Shown: positions 39,678 to 50,787, counted from the stretch's first letter. The stretch: DNA of 64,000 bases from Sideroxydans sp. (GCA_013791855.1 VMTA01000047.1:124001-188000), one strand, 5' to 3'. A program made the numbers and translations. The notes: generated from the sequence alone by a model not told the origin.

Positions 39678-40722
39678 CCCACAACTCCTTGTTGCCGCGC
39701 TTCACCACGGTCAGACCGAAATGCTCGTAGGCGTTCGCTGTCGCCATGCGGCCGCGCGGCGTGCGCTGCAGATAACCCTGCTGAATCAAATAAGGTTCCA
39801 GCACATCTTCAATGGTGTCGCGCTCTTCGCCGATGGCGGCGGCGAGGTTGTCCACGCCTACCGGCCCGCCCATGAACTTCTCGATCACGGTCTGCAACAG
39901 TTTCCTGTCCATCACATCCAGTCCGCGCGAATCCACGTCCAGCATGGTCAGCGCGGCATCCGCCACTTCGCGCGTGGCATTGCCATCGGCACGCACATCG
40001 GCGTAGTCGCGCACACGGCGCAACAGGCGGTTGGCGATACGCGGCGTGCCGCGCGAACGGTTGGCGATCTCCAATGCGCCATCCGGCGAGATGGGCAGTT
40101 CAAGCAGACCGGACGAACGGGTGACGATGCGCTGCAATTCCTGCGGCGTATAGAACTCCAGCCGCGCCACGATACCGAAGCGGTCGCGCAGCGGATTGGT
40201 GAGCATGCCCGCACGGGTGGTCGCACCGACCAGCGTGAACGGCGGCAGATCGATCTTCACCGAGCGTGCGCCGGGCCCTTCGCCGATCATGATGTCGATC
40301 TGGTAATCCTCCAGCGCGGGATAGAGGATCTCTTCCACCACGGGGGACAAACGATGGATCTCGTCGATGAACAATACGTCATGCGGCTCGAGATTGGTGA
40401 GCAGCGCGGCCAGGTCGCCGGCACGTTCCAGCACCGGACCGGAGGTATGACGGATATTGACACCCATCTCGCGCGCGATGATCTGTGCCAGCGTGGTCTT
40501 GCCCAGCCCGGGGGGCCCGAACAGCAGCACATGGTCGAGCGGTTCTTTGCGCTTCTTCGCAGCCTGGATGAATATCTCCAGCTGCCCGCGTATCTTCTCC
40601 TGTCCGACGTATTCGTCGAGCTGCTTGGGACGCAGCGCGCGTTCCATCGCCTCTTCCTGCGGAGAGGCCGGCGCAGCGGAGATGATGCGCGGTGGCGCGG
40701 TAAGATCGTCGTGCTGGATCAT
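39670..40722 (-). CDS. ruvB: Holliday junction helicase RuvB
   Basis: [66 protein letters not shown]. Confidence 0.97.
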   Translation of the reverse strand: MIQHDDLTAPPRIISAAPASPQEEAMERALRPKQLDEYVGQEKIRGQLEIFIQAAKKRKEPLDHVLLFGPPGLGKTTLAQIIAREMGVNIRHTSGPVLERAGDLAALLTNLEPHDVLFIDEIHRLSPVVEEILYPALEDYQIDIMIGEGPGARSVKIDLPPFTLVGATTRAGMLTNPLRDRFGIVARLEFYTPQELQRIVTRSSGLLELPISPDGALEIANRSRGTPRIANRLLRRVRDYADVRADGNATREVADAALTMLDVDSRGLDVMDRKLLQTVIEKFMGGPVGVDNLAAAIGEERDTIEDVLEPYLIQQGYLQRTPRGRMATANAYEHFGLTVVKRGNKELWDE

Positions 40723-41300
40723 GCCTTGGATAATAACTTAAGCGCCTGGCGAATGCCGTCCGAGAGTCCGACATCCTTGGGCAATTGCTTGGCCGCCCAT
40801 TCCGCCTCTTTGTCCTTGTAGCCCAATCCCAGCAAGGCATTGAAGATGTCATTGCCTGCCGCCTCCATCGCTAGCGATGTTGAAGCGCCGCCAACACTCG
40901 CCACGAACTTGCCTTGCAGCTCCAGCAACAAACGCTCGGCGGTCTTCTTGCCCACACCGGGGATCTTGGTCAGACGCGCGGCATCCTTGTTCGCCACGGC
41001 CATAGCCAGATCACTCATGCTCAATCCGGAAAGTACCGACAAGGCCAGCTTGGGGCCGACACCGCTGATCTTCAGCAACTGGCGGAAGGCGACGCGCTCT
41101 TCCTGCGTGAGGAAACCGAACAGCAGATGCGCATCCTCGCGCACGATGAACTCGGTATGCAGCACCACTTTTTCGTTCAGCCCAGGCAGGTTGTAGAACG
41201 TGCTCATCGGCACATCCACCTCGTAACCTACGCCTTGCACATCCAGCAATATCTGCGGCGGATTCTTCTCCAGCAGCGTGCCGCTCAGTCTTCCTATCAT
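40719..41300 (-). CDS. ruvA: Holliday junction protein RuvA
   Basis: [46 protein letters not shown]. Confidence 0.96.
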   Translation of the reverse strand: MIGRLSGTLLEKNPPQILLDVQGVGYEVDVPMSTFYNLPGLNEKVVLHTEFIVREDAHLLFGFLTQEERVAFRQLLKISGVGPKLALSVLSGLSMSDLAMAVANKDAARLTKIPGVGKKTAERLLLELQGKFVASVGGASTSLAMEAAGNDIFNALLGLGYKDKEAEWAAKQLPKDVGLSDGIRQALKLLSKA

Positions 41301-42247
41301 GTGCTTCCTTTAGTGAATATCAATGCCAGCGACAGCAGCGCACCATGCGCCATCATCGCGGCGATGGTGAGTCTGATCGCATCGGCCAGTAGTTGCGGTT
41401 GCGCAGCGTGGCGCAGCAATTCGCGCGACGCCTTGATGCTCAGTGGCAAAGCGAACAGCGCCAACAACGCCAACAGGGGCAGCCAGCCGACCAGCACACT
41501 GGCCACCAACCATATATAAGCCAATGCCACGATCAGCACATAACCCCAGCGCGCTTTACTCACTTCCAGCCGGGCGACCCAGTGCAACTTGCCCGCAGCC
41601 ATGTCTGCCGTACGGTCCGGGAACTGGTTGATATAAAGCAGATTGGCGGTCAGCAAGGAATATGAAAGACCCGCCACGAAAGGTGCCGCATCGAAGCCTT
41701 TGCGCTGCACGAAATCCGCGCCGACCGTAATCGACAGGATGCCCGCTGTCACACAGAATTCTCCCAATCCACGACCGACCAGTTTGAACGGCGGCGCGGA
41801 GTAGGCCCAGCCGATGAACAGCCCCGCCAGCCCGATATACATCAGTTGCGCGTCGGTGCGCGCCATCAGCCACAGCCCGGCTGCGACCACCCCCGCCATC
41901 AAGGCAAAACCGAAATTGCGTGTCTGTGCAAGGCTCAGCACACCGTTCTGGATGAAACGGCTGCCGCCGGTGAAAGGAAAGATGCGGTCGGTGTTCTGCG
42001 CGTCAGTGCCGTTGAGCGCATCGTAGTAATCATTGAGCACGTTCACCCCTGCATGCGCCAACAGCGCAAACAGCAAAGTGACCAATGCCAGCGGGATATC
42101 GAAAGCCAGACCGCCGTGCCAAGCGATGGCCAGTCCGATCAGACATGCCATCAGACTGGCGCTCAGGAATGCCGGGCGGGTCGCGGCAAAATAGCGGGCC
42201 GCAGGATTGGCGAATAACTCCAGCGTCGGTTCCAGCGGTTGCGTCAT
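41297..42247 (-). CDS. UbiA-family prenyltransferase (MenA-like)
   Basis: [31 protein letters not shown] (NDxxD-type motif), multiple TMs, [19 protein letters not shown]. Confidence 0.87.
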   Translation of the reverse strand: MTQPLEPTLELFANPAARYFAATRPAFLSASLMACLIGLAIAWHGGLAFDIPLALVTLLFALLAHAGVNVLNDYYDALNGTDAQNTDRIFPFTGGSRFIQNGVLSLAQTRNFGFALMAGVVAAGLWLMARTDAQLMYIGLAGLFIGWAYSAPPFKLVGRGLGEFCVTAGILSITVGADFVQRKGFDAAPFVAGLSYSLLTANLLYINQFPDRTADMAAGKLHWVARLEVSKARWGYVLIVALAYIWLVASVLVGWLPLLALLALFALPLSIKASRELLRHAAQPQLLADAIRLTIAAMMAHGALLSLALIFTKGST

Positions 42248-42771
42248 ACCAGTCTTCCTCCCCGTACTCGATATCCCTTGGTCCCGTGTGCACCCAATCC
42301 GCCCAGACCACCGTGTGCATGACAGATGGCACAAGCCAGCGCATCCGCCGCGTCCGGACTGGGGGTGCCGGACAGATTCAACAAGCGCTGCACCATCGCC
42401 TGTACTTGTTCCTTGTCGGCATGGCCGTTACCGACTACCGCCTGCTTGATCTGTAATGCCGTGTACTCCGCCACCGGCAGTCCTGCCTGCACGGCCGCAC
42501 AGATCGCCGCACCACGCGCCTGCCCGAGCAACAGGGTCGATTGCGGATTCACGTTCACGAACACCTTCTCCACCGCCGCCAGTTCCGGCTGATGCAGCGC
42601 GATGACCTCGCCCAGCGAGGACAGGATGACTTTCAATCTTTCCGGCAACTCACCCGCCGGCGTCTTGATGCAGCCGCTGGCGACGTAATGCAACTTCTGG
42701 CCTTCTTTATCAATTACTCCAAAACCCGTCACCCTCAGGCCGGGATCGATTCCCAGAATCCTTATCGCCAT
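42244..42771 (-). CDS. ruvC: Crossover junction endodeoxyribonuclease RuvC
   Basis: [21 protein letters not shown]...[29 protein letters not shown]. Confidence 0.96.
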   Translation of the reverse strand: MAIRILGIDPGLRVTGFGVIDKEGQKLHYVASGCIKTPAGELPERLKVILSSLGEVIALHQPELAAVEKVFVNVNPQSTLLLGQARGAAICAAVQAGLPVAEYTALQIKQAVVGNGHADKEQVQAMVQRLLNLSGTPSPDAADALACAICHAHGGLGGLGAHGTKGYRVRGGRLV

Positions 42772-42893
42772 GTTCTGCTATACAACCAGAGCGCCATGTG
42801 ACGGGTTTCAGTGAAGACTAACTTGCACAGGCAAGTTATGTCGGAACTAAAACCGGCAATATGAATTCCGGGATCGATGCCGAGGATGCGCAT
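42762..42893 (-). pseudogene. 43-codon ORF beginning with a RuvC-like N-terminus ([15 protein letters not shown]...), a ruvC 5' remnant
   Basis: Manual minus-strand translation: [43 protein letters not shown]; its ATG overlaps the yebC stop (TGATG) and its 3' end overlaps the ruvC start. Confidence 0.75.
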
Positions 42894-43618
42894 CAGTCCT
42901 CTATCACCGCATTGGTGTAGACCTCCTGCACATCGCCAAGGTCTTCTAGCGCATCCAGCAGCTTCTGCATCTTCACCGCATCGTCGCCGGTGAAACTGAT
43001 CTCGTTCTCCGGCTTCATGGTGACCTCGCCCATCTCAGGCTTGAAGCCGGCCCCTTCCAGTCGCTGCTTCACCGCCACGAAATCATTGGGCGAGGTGATG
43101 ACCTCGATACTGCCGTCGTCGTTGCTGACGATGTCTTCCGCCCCCGCGTCCAGCGCCACTTCCATCAGCGCATCCTCGTCGGTGCCGGGCGCGAAAATCA
43201 TCTGGCCGCAATGCTTGAACAGGAACGCCACCGAACCGTCGGTGCCCAGGTTGCCGCCGTATTTGGTAAATGCATGGCGCACGTCGGCCACGGTGCGCGT
43301 CTTGTTGTCGGTCATGCAATCGACCATCACCGCCGCGCCGTTGATGCCGTAGCCCTCGTAGCGCAGTTCCATGTAGTCCACGCCTTCCAGTTCGCCCGCA
43401 CCGCGCTTGATGGCGCGCTCGACGTTGTCTTTGGGCATATTCTGGTCGTATGCCTTCTCCATCGCCAGACGAAGGCGCGGATTGGTGTCCGGGTCACTGC
43501 CGCCGAGTTTCGCCGCAACGGTGATCTCCTTGATCAGGCGCGTGAATATCTGGCCGCGCTTGGCGTCCTGACGCCCTTTGCGGTGCTGGATGTTCGCCCA
43601 TTTACTGTGTCCTGCCAT
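42893..43618 (-). CDS. yebC: YebC/PmpR family transcriptional/translation factor
   Basis: [32 protein letters not shown]. Confidence 0.96.
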   Translation of the reverse strand: MAGHSKWANIQHRKGRQDAKRGQIFTRLIKEITVAAKLGGSDPDTNPRLRLAMEKAYDQNMPKDNVERAIKRGAGELEGVDYMELRYEGYGINGAAVMVDCMTDNKTRTVADVRHAFTKYGGNLGTDGSVAFLFKHCGQMIFAPGTDEDALMEVALDAGAEDIVSNDDGSIEVITSPNDFVAVKQRLEGAGFKPEMGEVTMKPENEISFTGDDAVKMQKLLDALEDLGDVQEVYTNAVIED

Positions 43619-43772
43619 GTTGCTTCCTTATGCTGAATTTGCCGCGCGCATGGTAACACCTGCTCCTTGTCCGACCCAAATGCTGCGCTATTCGCAATAG
43701 CGCTTCCCCGCCAAAAAAAATCGGGAGTAGAATGCCTGCAATAGTTTTGTTAACCACCTGAAGGAGTTGATC

Positions 43773-44090
43773 ATGAAAGTCCAACACGCACTGATGCTGA
43801 CCGCTGGCTTGATGTTGTCGGCACCGGTTCTGGCCGATGACGGCGAAGCGCTGATGAAGAAGAACAACTGCGGCACCTGCCATCAAATGGACAAGAAGAC
43901 GGTCGGCCCGTCGATCAAGGCGATCGCGGAAAAGTACGCTGGCGATGCCGGCGCTGCTGCCAAGCTGGAGAAGAAGGTGCGCGTAGGTGGTGCAGGCAGC
44001 TTCGGCACCATGCCGATGCCGGCCACACCGGCCAAGGCATCCGACGCGGACATCAAGGCCATGGTGGCACACATCCTCGCCGCCAAATAA
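43773..44090 (+). CDS. Monoheme class I cytochrome c (c551/c552-like)
   Basis: Signal peptide; NNCGTCHQMDKKTVGPSIKAIAEKY...GGAGSFGTMPMPATPAKASDADIKAMVAHIL. Confidence 0.92.
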   Translation: MKVQHALMLTAGLMLSAPVLADDGEALMKKNNCGTCHQMDKKTVGPSIKAIAEKYAGDAGAAAKLEKKVRVGGAGSFGTMPMPATPAKASDADIKAMVAHILAAK

Positions 44091-44110
44091 GTCTTTAGCC
44101 GCACAAAACA

Positions 44111-44136
44111 AAAGGGCCGGTTCATACCGGCCCTTT
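44111..44136. terminator. Intrinsic terminator between cytochrome c and EF-hand genes
   Basis: 11-bp stem aaagggccggt-tcat-accggcccttt. Confidence 0.85.
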
Positions 44137-44159
44137 GCTATGGTGCAAGTGGATCTGAA

Positions 44160-44648
44160 TCAGTTGCGCATCATGCCCGGCCCGCGCATGGGACGCGGAT
44201 CGCGCATCACTTCATCCTTGGTGATCTTGCCGTCCTTGTTGGCATCGTTCTCATCGAAACGTGCAAACAGGATAGGCATCCCCTTTTCAGCCTCTTCCTT
44301 GCTCAAGGCACCGTCATGGTCGGTATCAGCCGCATCGAAATGCTGTTCGATGCTCATATTGCGCATGCTTTTCATCTGCCCGCGCATCCCTTGATGCAAT
44401 CCTTCCATCTCTTCGCTACTGATCTTGCCGTCCTTGTTGCTGTCCATGTCCTTGAATCGTTCCGCATGGAAGGCATTGAATTCCTTCTTGCTGACAGCAC
44501 CGTCGCCATCCTTGTCCATCTGCTGCACCATGCCGCCCCCCTTCGGGCAGGCATCGTTCTGACCGTGCGCCTTGCCGGGACAGGCTGAGGCTTGCTGGGT
44601 GATCGCCATCAGTCCGCCCGCCGCGATCAATGCCATTATTTTCTTCAT
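44160..44648 (-). CDS. Exported EF-hand protein with four EF-hand loops
   Basis: Start MKKIMALIAAGGLMAITQQASA; loops DKDGDGAVSKKE, DSNKDGKISSEE, DTDHDGALSKEE, DANKDGKITKDE. Confidence 0.9.
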   Translation of the reverse strand: MKKIMALIAAGGLMAITQQASACPGKAHGQNDACPKGGGMVQQMDKDGDGAVSKKEFNAFHAERFKDMDSNKDGKISSEEMEGLHQGMRGQMKSMRNMSIEQHFDAADTDHDGALSKEEAEKGMPILFARFDENDANKDGKITKDEVMRDPRPMRGPGMMRN

Positions 44649-44776
44649 ACTGTTCTCCTGATGTGATTGATGGATACGCCCGCATACTGGCGCCGGGTTC
44701 ATGGACAGACGAACAGGATGGAAGTTCGCCGCCGGACGGCAGGTTATAATCTCCGCAATCTTTTCTGTACTCCCCC

Positions 44777-46624
44777 ATGAACATATTCTACGAAGAAGAC
44801 GGCAGTTTCAAGGTCGGCAGCATCATGACCGATAACACCTCCTCCCTGCAGGTCGAGAACCTCCACGGAAAACGCTGCAAGATCAAAGCCGCCAATGTCA
44901 TGCTGCGCTTTGAACAGCCCAGCCTGAGTGAATTCATGGCAAAGGCAGATCAGGCTGCCAACGATATCGATCTCGATTTCCTGTGGGAAGCTTGCCCGTC
45001 GGATGAGTTCGCCTTCGAGGAATTGGCACAAGATTACTATGGACATAAGCCCACGCCGATCGAGGCTGCCGGTGCGCTGATCCGTCTGCATGGCTCACCC
45101 ATGCACTTCTACAAGAAGGGCAAGGGGCGCTATAAAGCCGCCCCAGCCGATGCATTGAAAGCAGCACTGGCCAGTGTGGAGAAGAAACGCATCCAAGCCG
45201 AACTGCAAGCGCGCTATACGGAAGAGCTGACGCATTTCAAGCTGCCTGAAGAATTCTCCGACAAACTCAAAGCGATCCTGTACCAACCGGATCGCAACAC
45301 CCTCGAGGTCAAAGCGCTGGAAGCGGCTTGTGCCGCCACGCATCTTTCCGTCCCGCACCTGCTGGAAAAGTGCGGCGCGCTGCCCTCTTCGCACGATTTC
45401 CACCTGAACAAGTTCCTGTTCGAGAACTTCCCGCGCGGCACCGGCTTCCCCGAGGTGACTGTTGAAGAGCATCCCGAACTGCCCAAAGCGACAGTCAACG
45501 CCTTCAGCATCGACGATGCCGCCACCACCGAAATCGACGATGCCTTCTCGATCGAAACGCTGGCGAACGGCAACCATCGCATCGGCATCCATATCGCAGC
45601 ACCTGCGCTCGGTATCGCGCCCGGATCGGACATCGACGCCATCGCCGCTCAGCGCATGTCCACCGTGTACATGCCGGGCGACAAGATCACCATGCTGCCG
45701 GACAACGTGGTGCAAGCATTCACGCTGTGCGCGGACAAGGTCTGCCCCGCGCTGTCTTTATATGTCGAAGTGAACGAAGCACTGGAGATCGTGAGCAGCG
45801 ATAGCCGCATCGAGCGCCTGCACATCGCCGCCAACCTGCGCCATGACACGCTGGAACCTCTGTTCAACGACGGATCCGTGGCCGCACGCCAGTTCGACTA
45901 CGCCTACGGCCCCGAGCTGGAACTGCTGTGGGACTTCGCCAACAAGCTGGAAGCCGGTCGCGGCAAGTCGTCTGACACCAATCAGCAGCAGATCGACTAC
46001 ATCTTCAACGTCGAGAACGACCGCATCACCATCGGCCACCGCCTGCGCGGTTCGCCCATCGACAAGGTGGTGTCGGAGTTGATGATCCTCGCCAACAGCA
46101 GTTGGGGGAAGTTGCTGGATGACAACAGTGTCGCCGGCATCTATCGCACACAGAACAACGGCAAGGTGAAAATGAGCACCGTCGCCGCGCCGCATCAGGG
46201 CTTGGGCGTGGCGCATTACGCCTGGTCCAGCTCGCCGCTGCGCCGTTATGTCGATCTGGTGAACCAGCGCCAGATCATGAGCGTGCTACGCGGCGAAGAA
46301 CCCGCCTACGCGAAGAACGACACCGCACTGTTCGCCATCCTGCGCGATTTCGATGCCGCCTACACCACCTACAACGAGTTCCAGCGCAACATGGAACGTT
46401 ACTGGTGCCTGCGCTGGCTGCAGCAAGAGCACATTGCGCAGCTTGATGCCGTTGTGTTGCGCGAGAACCTGGTCAAGTTCGTGGACATCCCGCTGGTCGG
46501 GCGCGTTTCCGCGCTGCCTGAGACTGCAGCCAATACACAAGTGACACTGGAGATCGTTTCCGTCGATCTGCTCGACCTCAACTTCGAAGCGCGGCCCGTC
46601 GCGGTCGCTGCCGGTGAGGCATGA
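44777..46624 (+). CDS. RNase II/RNB-family exoribonuclease
   Basis: SIDDAATTEIDDAFSIETLANGNHRIGIHIAAPALGI (RNB motif); YAWSSSPLRRYVDLVNQRQI. Confidence 0.92.
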   Translation: MNIFYEEDGSFKVGSIMTDNTSSLQVENLHGKRCKIKAANVMLRFEQPSLSEFMAKADQAANDIDLDFLWEACPSDEFAFEELAQDYYGHKPTPIEAAGALIRLHGSPMHFYKKGKGRYKAAPADALKAALASVEKKRIQAELQARYTEELTHFKLPEEFSDKLKAILYQPDRNTLEVKALEAACAATHLSVPHLLEKCGALPSSHDFHLNKFLFENFPRGTGFPEVTVEEHPELPKATVNAFSIDDAATTEIDDAFSIETLANGNHRIGIHIAAPALGIAPGSDIDAIAAQRMSTVYMPGDKITMLPDNVVQAFTLCADKVCPALSLYVEVNEALEIVSSDSRIERLHIAANLRHDTLEPLFNDGSVAARQFDYAYGPELELLWDFANKLEAGRGKSSDTNQQQIDYIFNVENDRITIGHRLRGSPIDKVVSELMILANSSWGKLLDDNSVAGIYRTQNNGKVKMSTVAAPHQGLGVAHYAWSSSPLRRYVDLVNQRQIMSVLRGEEPAYAKNDTALFAILRDFDAAYTTYNEFQRNMERYWCLRWLQQEHIAQLDAVVLRENLVKFVDIPLVGRVSALPETAANTQVTLEIVSVDLLDLNFEARPVAVAAGEA

Positions 46625-47487
46625 AGAGCTACCTGCTCATGGCTTTGCTGCGCGAACGCCTCTCGTTCGCGACAGGCTTTTCATTGCTGCTGCATGCTTT
46701 CGTATTATTTGGCATCACCTTCACCGTGCCGGATGCCAAGACACTGGCGAAACGGCTGGAGCCGCTTGAAGTCACGCTGGTCAACAGCCAGTCGCGCAAC
46801 AAACCGACCAAGGCCAATGCCTATGCGCAGAGCAATCTGGACGGCGGCGGCAACACGCCGGAGGATATGCGCGCGGGAACACCGTTCCCGGTGGTCAGCA
46901 ACGACACACGCTACACACCGGAGCAGGCTGCCAAACGGGTCAAGGCACTCGAACAGGAAGTGAAATCGCTACTCACCCGTGGCAAGAGCGACTATCGGGT
47001 GGAGCAGCAAAAGCAGGCACCCAAGCCCCAGGACAGCAGCAAGAGCGGCGAAGATTTGGTGCAGCGTTCACTGGAGATCGCGCGACTGGAAGCCGAGATC
47101 AGCAAGAACATCAATCTCTATGAGAAACTGCCCAAGCGCAAATTCATCGGCGCGCGCACCGAGGAATACAAATACGCGCAATATGTCGAAGACTGGCGCG
47201 CCAAGGTCGAACGCATCGGCAACCTGAACTATCCCGAAGCCGCACGACGCCAAAAACTCTACGGCAGCCTCACGCTGACGGTGAACATCCGTTCCGACGG
47301 CAGTGTGGAGAACATCGAGATCAATCGCACTTCCGGTCATCGCATCCTTGATGCCGCCGCCCAGCGCATCGTCAAACTCGCTGGCCCCTACGCGCCCTTC
47401 CCGCCCAACATCAGCAAGGAAGTCGACGTGCTGGGCATCACCCGCACCTGGACGTTCACCACCAGCGACCGGCTTGAAGCGAAATAG
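46621..47487 (+). CDS. TonB/TolA C-terminal-domain energy transducer
   Basis: N-terminal TM; YPEAARRQKLYGSLTLTVNIRSDGSVENIEINRTSGHRILDAAAQRIVKLAGPYAPFP. Confidence 0.88.
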   Translation: MKSYLLMALLRERLSFATGFSLLLHAFVLFGITFTVPDAKTLAKRLEPLEVTLVNSQSRNKPTKANAYAQSNLDGGGNTPEDMRAGTPFPVVSNDTRYTPEQAAKRVKALEQEVKSLLTRGKSDYRVEQQKQAPKPQDSSKSGEDLVQRSLEIARLEAEISKNINLYEKLPKRKFIGARTEEYKYAQYVEDWRAKVERIGNLNYPEAARRQKLYGSLTLTVNIRSDGSVENIEINRTSGHRILDAAAQRIVKLAGPYAPFPPNISKEVDVLGITRTWTFTTSDRLEAK

Positions 47488-47501
47488 TCGCGCGCCTGCG
47501 C

Positions 47502-50279
47502 TTATTCATCTGCATACACCCGGTTGCGTCCCGCCTGCTTGGCGTGATACATCGCTGTATCGGCCTGCTTGAGCAATTCATCGACACCAGTCTCGTTTGC
47601 ACCGAACAGCAACAGACCGATGCTGGAAGTACAGAAATGCTCGACTTCCCTCGTCTCTCCCGATGGCAACCGCATCTGCAGCAGATAGGGATCGGCCAGC
47701 GCAGCGCGGACCTTCTCCGCCACCAGCAGAGCCTGCTGCATGGCCGATGAACGATCCCCTTCCAGTTCGCTCAGCACCACCACGAATTCGTCGCCGCCCA
47801 GTCTGGCGACGGTGTCCGTCCTGCGCACACAAGCGGTGATGCGCCGCGCCACTTCAGCTAGCAGCAGATCGCCCATGTCGTGGCCATGCTGGTCGTTGAG
47901 CGGTTTGAAATTATCCAGATCGAGGAACATCAGCGCGCCATAACGCCCGCTGCGTGCACTGGCAGCCATCGCCTGCTGCAGGCGGTCATTCAGCAAACGC
48001 CGGTTGGGCAAGCGCGTCAGCACATCATAGAACGCCATCTGCCGGATCAGCGTCTCCATCTCATGACGGTCGCTGATGTCCAGGCAGGAGCCGATATAGC
48101 CGATGAATCCGCCTGCCGCATCATGGTTGGGCACGCCATGATCGATGATCCAGCGGTATTCGCCATCGTGTCGGCGCAGGCGATATTCCATGGTGAATGG
48201 CTGCCGTGCCTCGAAGGCTGAGGCATAGGTATCCAGGCAGCGCAGGCGGTCCTCCTCGTGCACGCTATCCAACCATCCGTCACCCAGTTCCTGCTCAAAC
48301 TGGCGCCCAGTGAACGCCAGCCAGACCTGATTGAAGTAGGTACATCCCTTGTCCGCACCGGCGATCCAGATCATCACCGGCACGCTGTCGGCCAGCGTAC
48401 GGAAACGGTTCTCGCTCTCCCGCAGGGCGTTCTGCGCTTCCACCATCGCCGACACATCGCGGCTGACGCCGAAGATACCGATCACCGTCTTGCCGTCCGT
48501 GTCGAACAACGGCCACTTGTTGGTCAGTACCCAGCCTTTGCGTCCGGACTCGTCGTAATACGGGGCGATCTTGTTCAGTAACGCCTTGCCTGTGCGGAAT
48601 ACCGGCAGCTCTTCCTCGATGTATATCTGTGCGGTATCCGGCGGGAACACTTCGCGATCATGCTTGCCGATCATGTTGCGCCAGTTCGCATGCCCGGTGA
48701 TCTTTGCCAGTGTCTGGCTGCAGAAGCGGAAACGGCTGTCCCTATCTTTGAAATACACGAAATCCGTGGTGTTCTCCAGGAACGACACGAAATCACGGTT
48801 CAATTCGCGCAGTTGCGCCTCGGCCTGTTTGCGCGCGGTGATGTCCTGTTTCACCGCGATGAAATGCGTGATTTCACCGCCCTCGCCCGACACCGGCGTG
48901 ATGGTCATTTCCTCGTCGTACAGCGTGCCGTCCTGGCGGCGATTGACCAGTTCACCATGCCAGATGCGCCCGGCGCGTATGGTCTGCCACATCCGGTCGT
49001 AGAACGCCTGATCCTGCCTTCCGGAACGCACCAGCTCCTTGGGCGTGCGGCCGACCGCCTCGTCCACACCGTAGCCGCTCAGCGTCTCGAATGCATGGTT
49101 CGCCCATTCGATGCGACCGTCCCGGTCGGTGATGAGCACCGCGTTCGCTGCCGCATTCAGTGACAGATCCTTTATACGCAAGGCCGCCGTCAATTCGGCC
49201 GCAATGAGCGCGGCATTGCGCCGCGTATTGAACCAAGACAGTGCCAGGAAGAACATCAGCAGGCTCATCCCCAGCCCGAACCACATATAGCCCCAAGCCT
49301 TGCTGTAATCCAGACCGGTCAGATCACCGCCGTGCTGTTCGAAATTCAGCGTCCACACCCTGCCGCTGAAATCGATATGCTGAACGACGCCGAACAGCGG
49401 CTGCGGGTTGGAGAGACCGGGACGGCTGTCATACAGCAAGGCAGCGGGATCCACGGCCGCACCGTCATAGACCTGCATATGGATATGCTGGATGGTGTGA
49501 TCATCCCAGCGTGCCAGCACACCATCCAGCAGGTCGTTCATGCGGAAAGGGCTGTACACCCAGCCCCGCAATGCGGCACGGCGTTGTTGCACGGTATCCA
49601 GCAGAGCTCCGTTGCGATACACCGGCGCATACATCAGCGTTCCGGCCTGCACATCCCGGTCAGTCTCCTGCACCAGCGTGACCTTGCCGGACAAGGCGAC
49701 CGTATGATCGTCGCGCGCCTGCGCCATCGCCGCACGGCGCACCGGATCGGAATACATGTCATAGCCGAAGGCGCGCAGGTTGCGGCCCTGGAACGGTTCA
49801 AGATAGAGGATGGTGGTGTATAGCTCGCGCTGGCCAGAAGGATACAAGCTGTATTGCGGGAAGCCCTGCTTGCGGACGGCCGCGACATGGGCAGGCAGTT
49901 GCGCGGGCAGGATGACCTGCGCGTAGCCCAGCCCCTGGATGCCGTTGAAATGCTCGTCGATACGCACCCGTTTGGCATAGACACGCCACTCCTCGCGCGA
50001 CACGAAATCCGACGCATCGAACATCGCGGCACCGCCCAGCAGCACCTGCTTGTGCGCCTGCAGGCGCGCTTCCACCTTCAGTCTGACCTCCTCCGCCTCG
50101 GCGGCGAAATCACGCATCGCCGACTGCTCGATGTCGGACTTGGCGACATAAACAGCATACGAGGTCGCCATCAGCCCGACCAGCAACAGTAGCCATGCCA
50201 TGCTGGCATGCTTGGACACGAAGCGCATGCCCAGTGCCTGTTCGACCGACTGTGAAGTGTAAGACGCGTTTTGCGCCAT
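47502..50279 (-). CDS. CHASE-PAS-PAS-PAS-GGDEF diguanylate cyclase
   Basis: Periplasmic CHASE region, repeated PAS/PAC segments, LTRLPNRRLLNDRL and RLGGDEFVVVLSELEG (GGDEF). Confidence 0.93.
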   Translation of the reverse strand: MAQNASYTSQSVEQALGMRFVSKHASMAWLLLLVGLMATSYAVYVAKSDIEQSAMRDFAAEAEEVRLKVEARLQAHKQVLLGGAAMFDASDFVSREEWRVYAKRVRIDEHFNGIQGLGYAQVILPAQLPAHVAAVRKQGFPQYSLYPSGQRELYTTILYLEPFQGRNLRAFGYDMYSDPVRRAAMAQARDDHTVALSGKVTLVQETDRDVQAGTLMYAPVYRNGALLDTVQQRRAALRGWVYSPFRMNDLLDGVLARWDDHTIQHIHMQVYDGAAVDPAALLYDSRPGLSNPQPLFGVVQHIDFSGRVWTLNFEQHGGDLTGLDYSKAWGYMWFGLGMSLLMFFLALSWFNTRRNAALIAAELTAALRIKDLSLNAAANAVLITDRDGRIEWANHAFETLSGYGVDEAVGRTPKELVRSGRQDQAFYDRMWQTIRAGRIWHGELVNRRQDGTLYDEEMTITPVSGEGGEITHFIAVKQDITARKQAEAQLRELNRDFVSFLENTTDFVYFKDRDSRFRFCSQTLAKITGHANWRNMIGKHDREVFPPDTAQIYIEEELPVFRTGKALLNKIAPYYDESGRKGWVLTNKWPLFDTDGKTVIGIFGVSRDVSAMVEAQNALRESENRFRTLADSVPVMIWIAGADKGCTYFNQVWLAFTGRQFEQELGDGWLDSVHEEDRLRCLDTYASAFEARQPFTMEYRLRRHDGEYRWIIDHGVPNHDAAGGFIGYIGSCLDISDRHEMETLIRQMAFYDVLTRLPNRRLLNDRLQQAMAASARSGRYGALMFLDLDNFKPLNDQHGHDMGDLLLAEVARRITACVRRTDTVARLGGDEFVVVLSELEGDRSSAMQQALLVAEKVRAALADPYLLQMRLPSGETREVEHFCTSSIGLLLFGANETGVDELLKQADTAMYHAKQAGRNRVYADE

Positions 50280-50419
50280 GCCTCTCCCTCCTCCGGGAAT
50301 CGCTGAGTTATTCTATTCATGCGTGCGACATATATTGATTATATGCTCGGCAAATGCAACTGCATCACCCTTGTACCGCATTGTGGTCGCCCTGCCTATT
50401 TGCTATGGTGCCAGCCGTT

Positions 50420-50725
50420 ATGAATAAGGTCCGCCTGCTCCAGCCGCTGCTCCTCTCCCTCGCCCTGCTGTTCGTCCAGCAGGGGGCGGCCACGCACGCG
50501 ATCGCGCACGCGCTGGCCGAGCAATCCCAGGATCAATCCCTGCCGCACGACTCGCAGTGCGAACTGTGCGCCGGCTATGCGCAGGTCGGCAGTGCAGTCG
50601 GCAGCAGCACCGTGCATTTCGATCTCCTTGCGTCGTGCACGTCGGCATACCAACGCACCCGCAGCGATCCTCACACCCTCACCATTGCGGCATTCGCCGC
50701 TCGCGCCCCACCCCGCTCCGCCTGA
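50420..50725 (+). CDS. Small exported protein with conserved CELC/His features (DUF2946-like)
   Basis: MNKVRLLQPLLLSLALLFVQQGAATHAIAHALAEQSQDQSLPHDSQCELCAGYAQ; first gene of the Zn/Mn transport locus. Confidence 0.6.
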   Translation: MNKVRLLQPLLLSLALLFVQQGAATHAIAHALAEQSQDQSLPHDSQCELCAGYAQVGSAVGSSTVHFDLLASCTSAYQRTRSDPHTLTIAAFAARAPPRSA

Positions 50726-50787
50726 ATCCCGATCTGCCCTCGCCGCATGATGCAGCGAGGAATGTCTATCCATTCAAGGAGTGAACC

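Noticed and set aside
34104-40722. queCE-tol-pal-ybgC-ruvBA block as a possible novel cluster
   Set aside because: This is ordinary housekeeping synteny in Proteobacteria; nothing unusual was noticed beyond normal overlaps.
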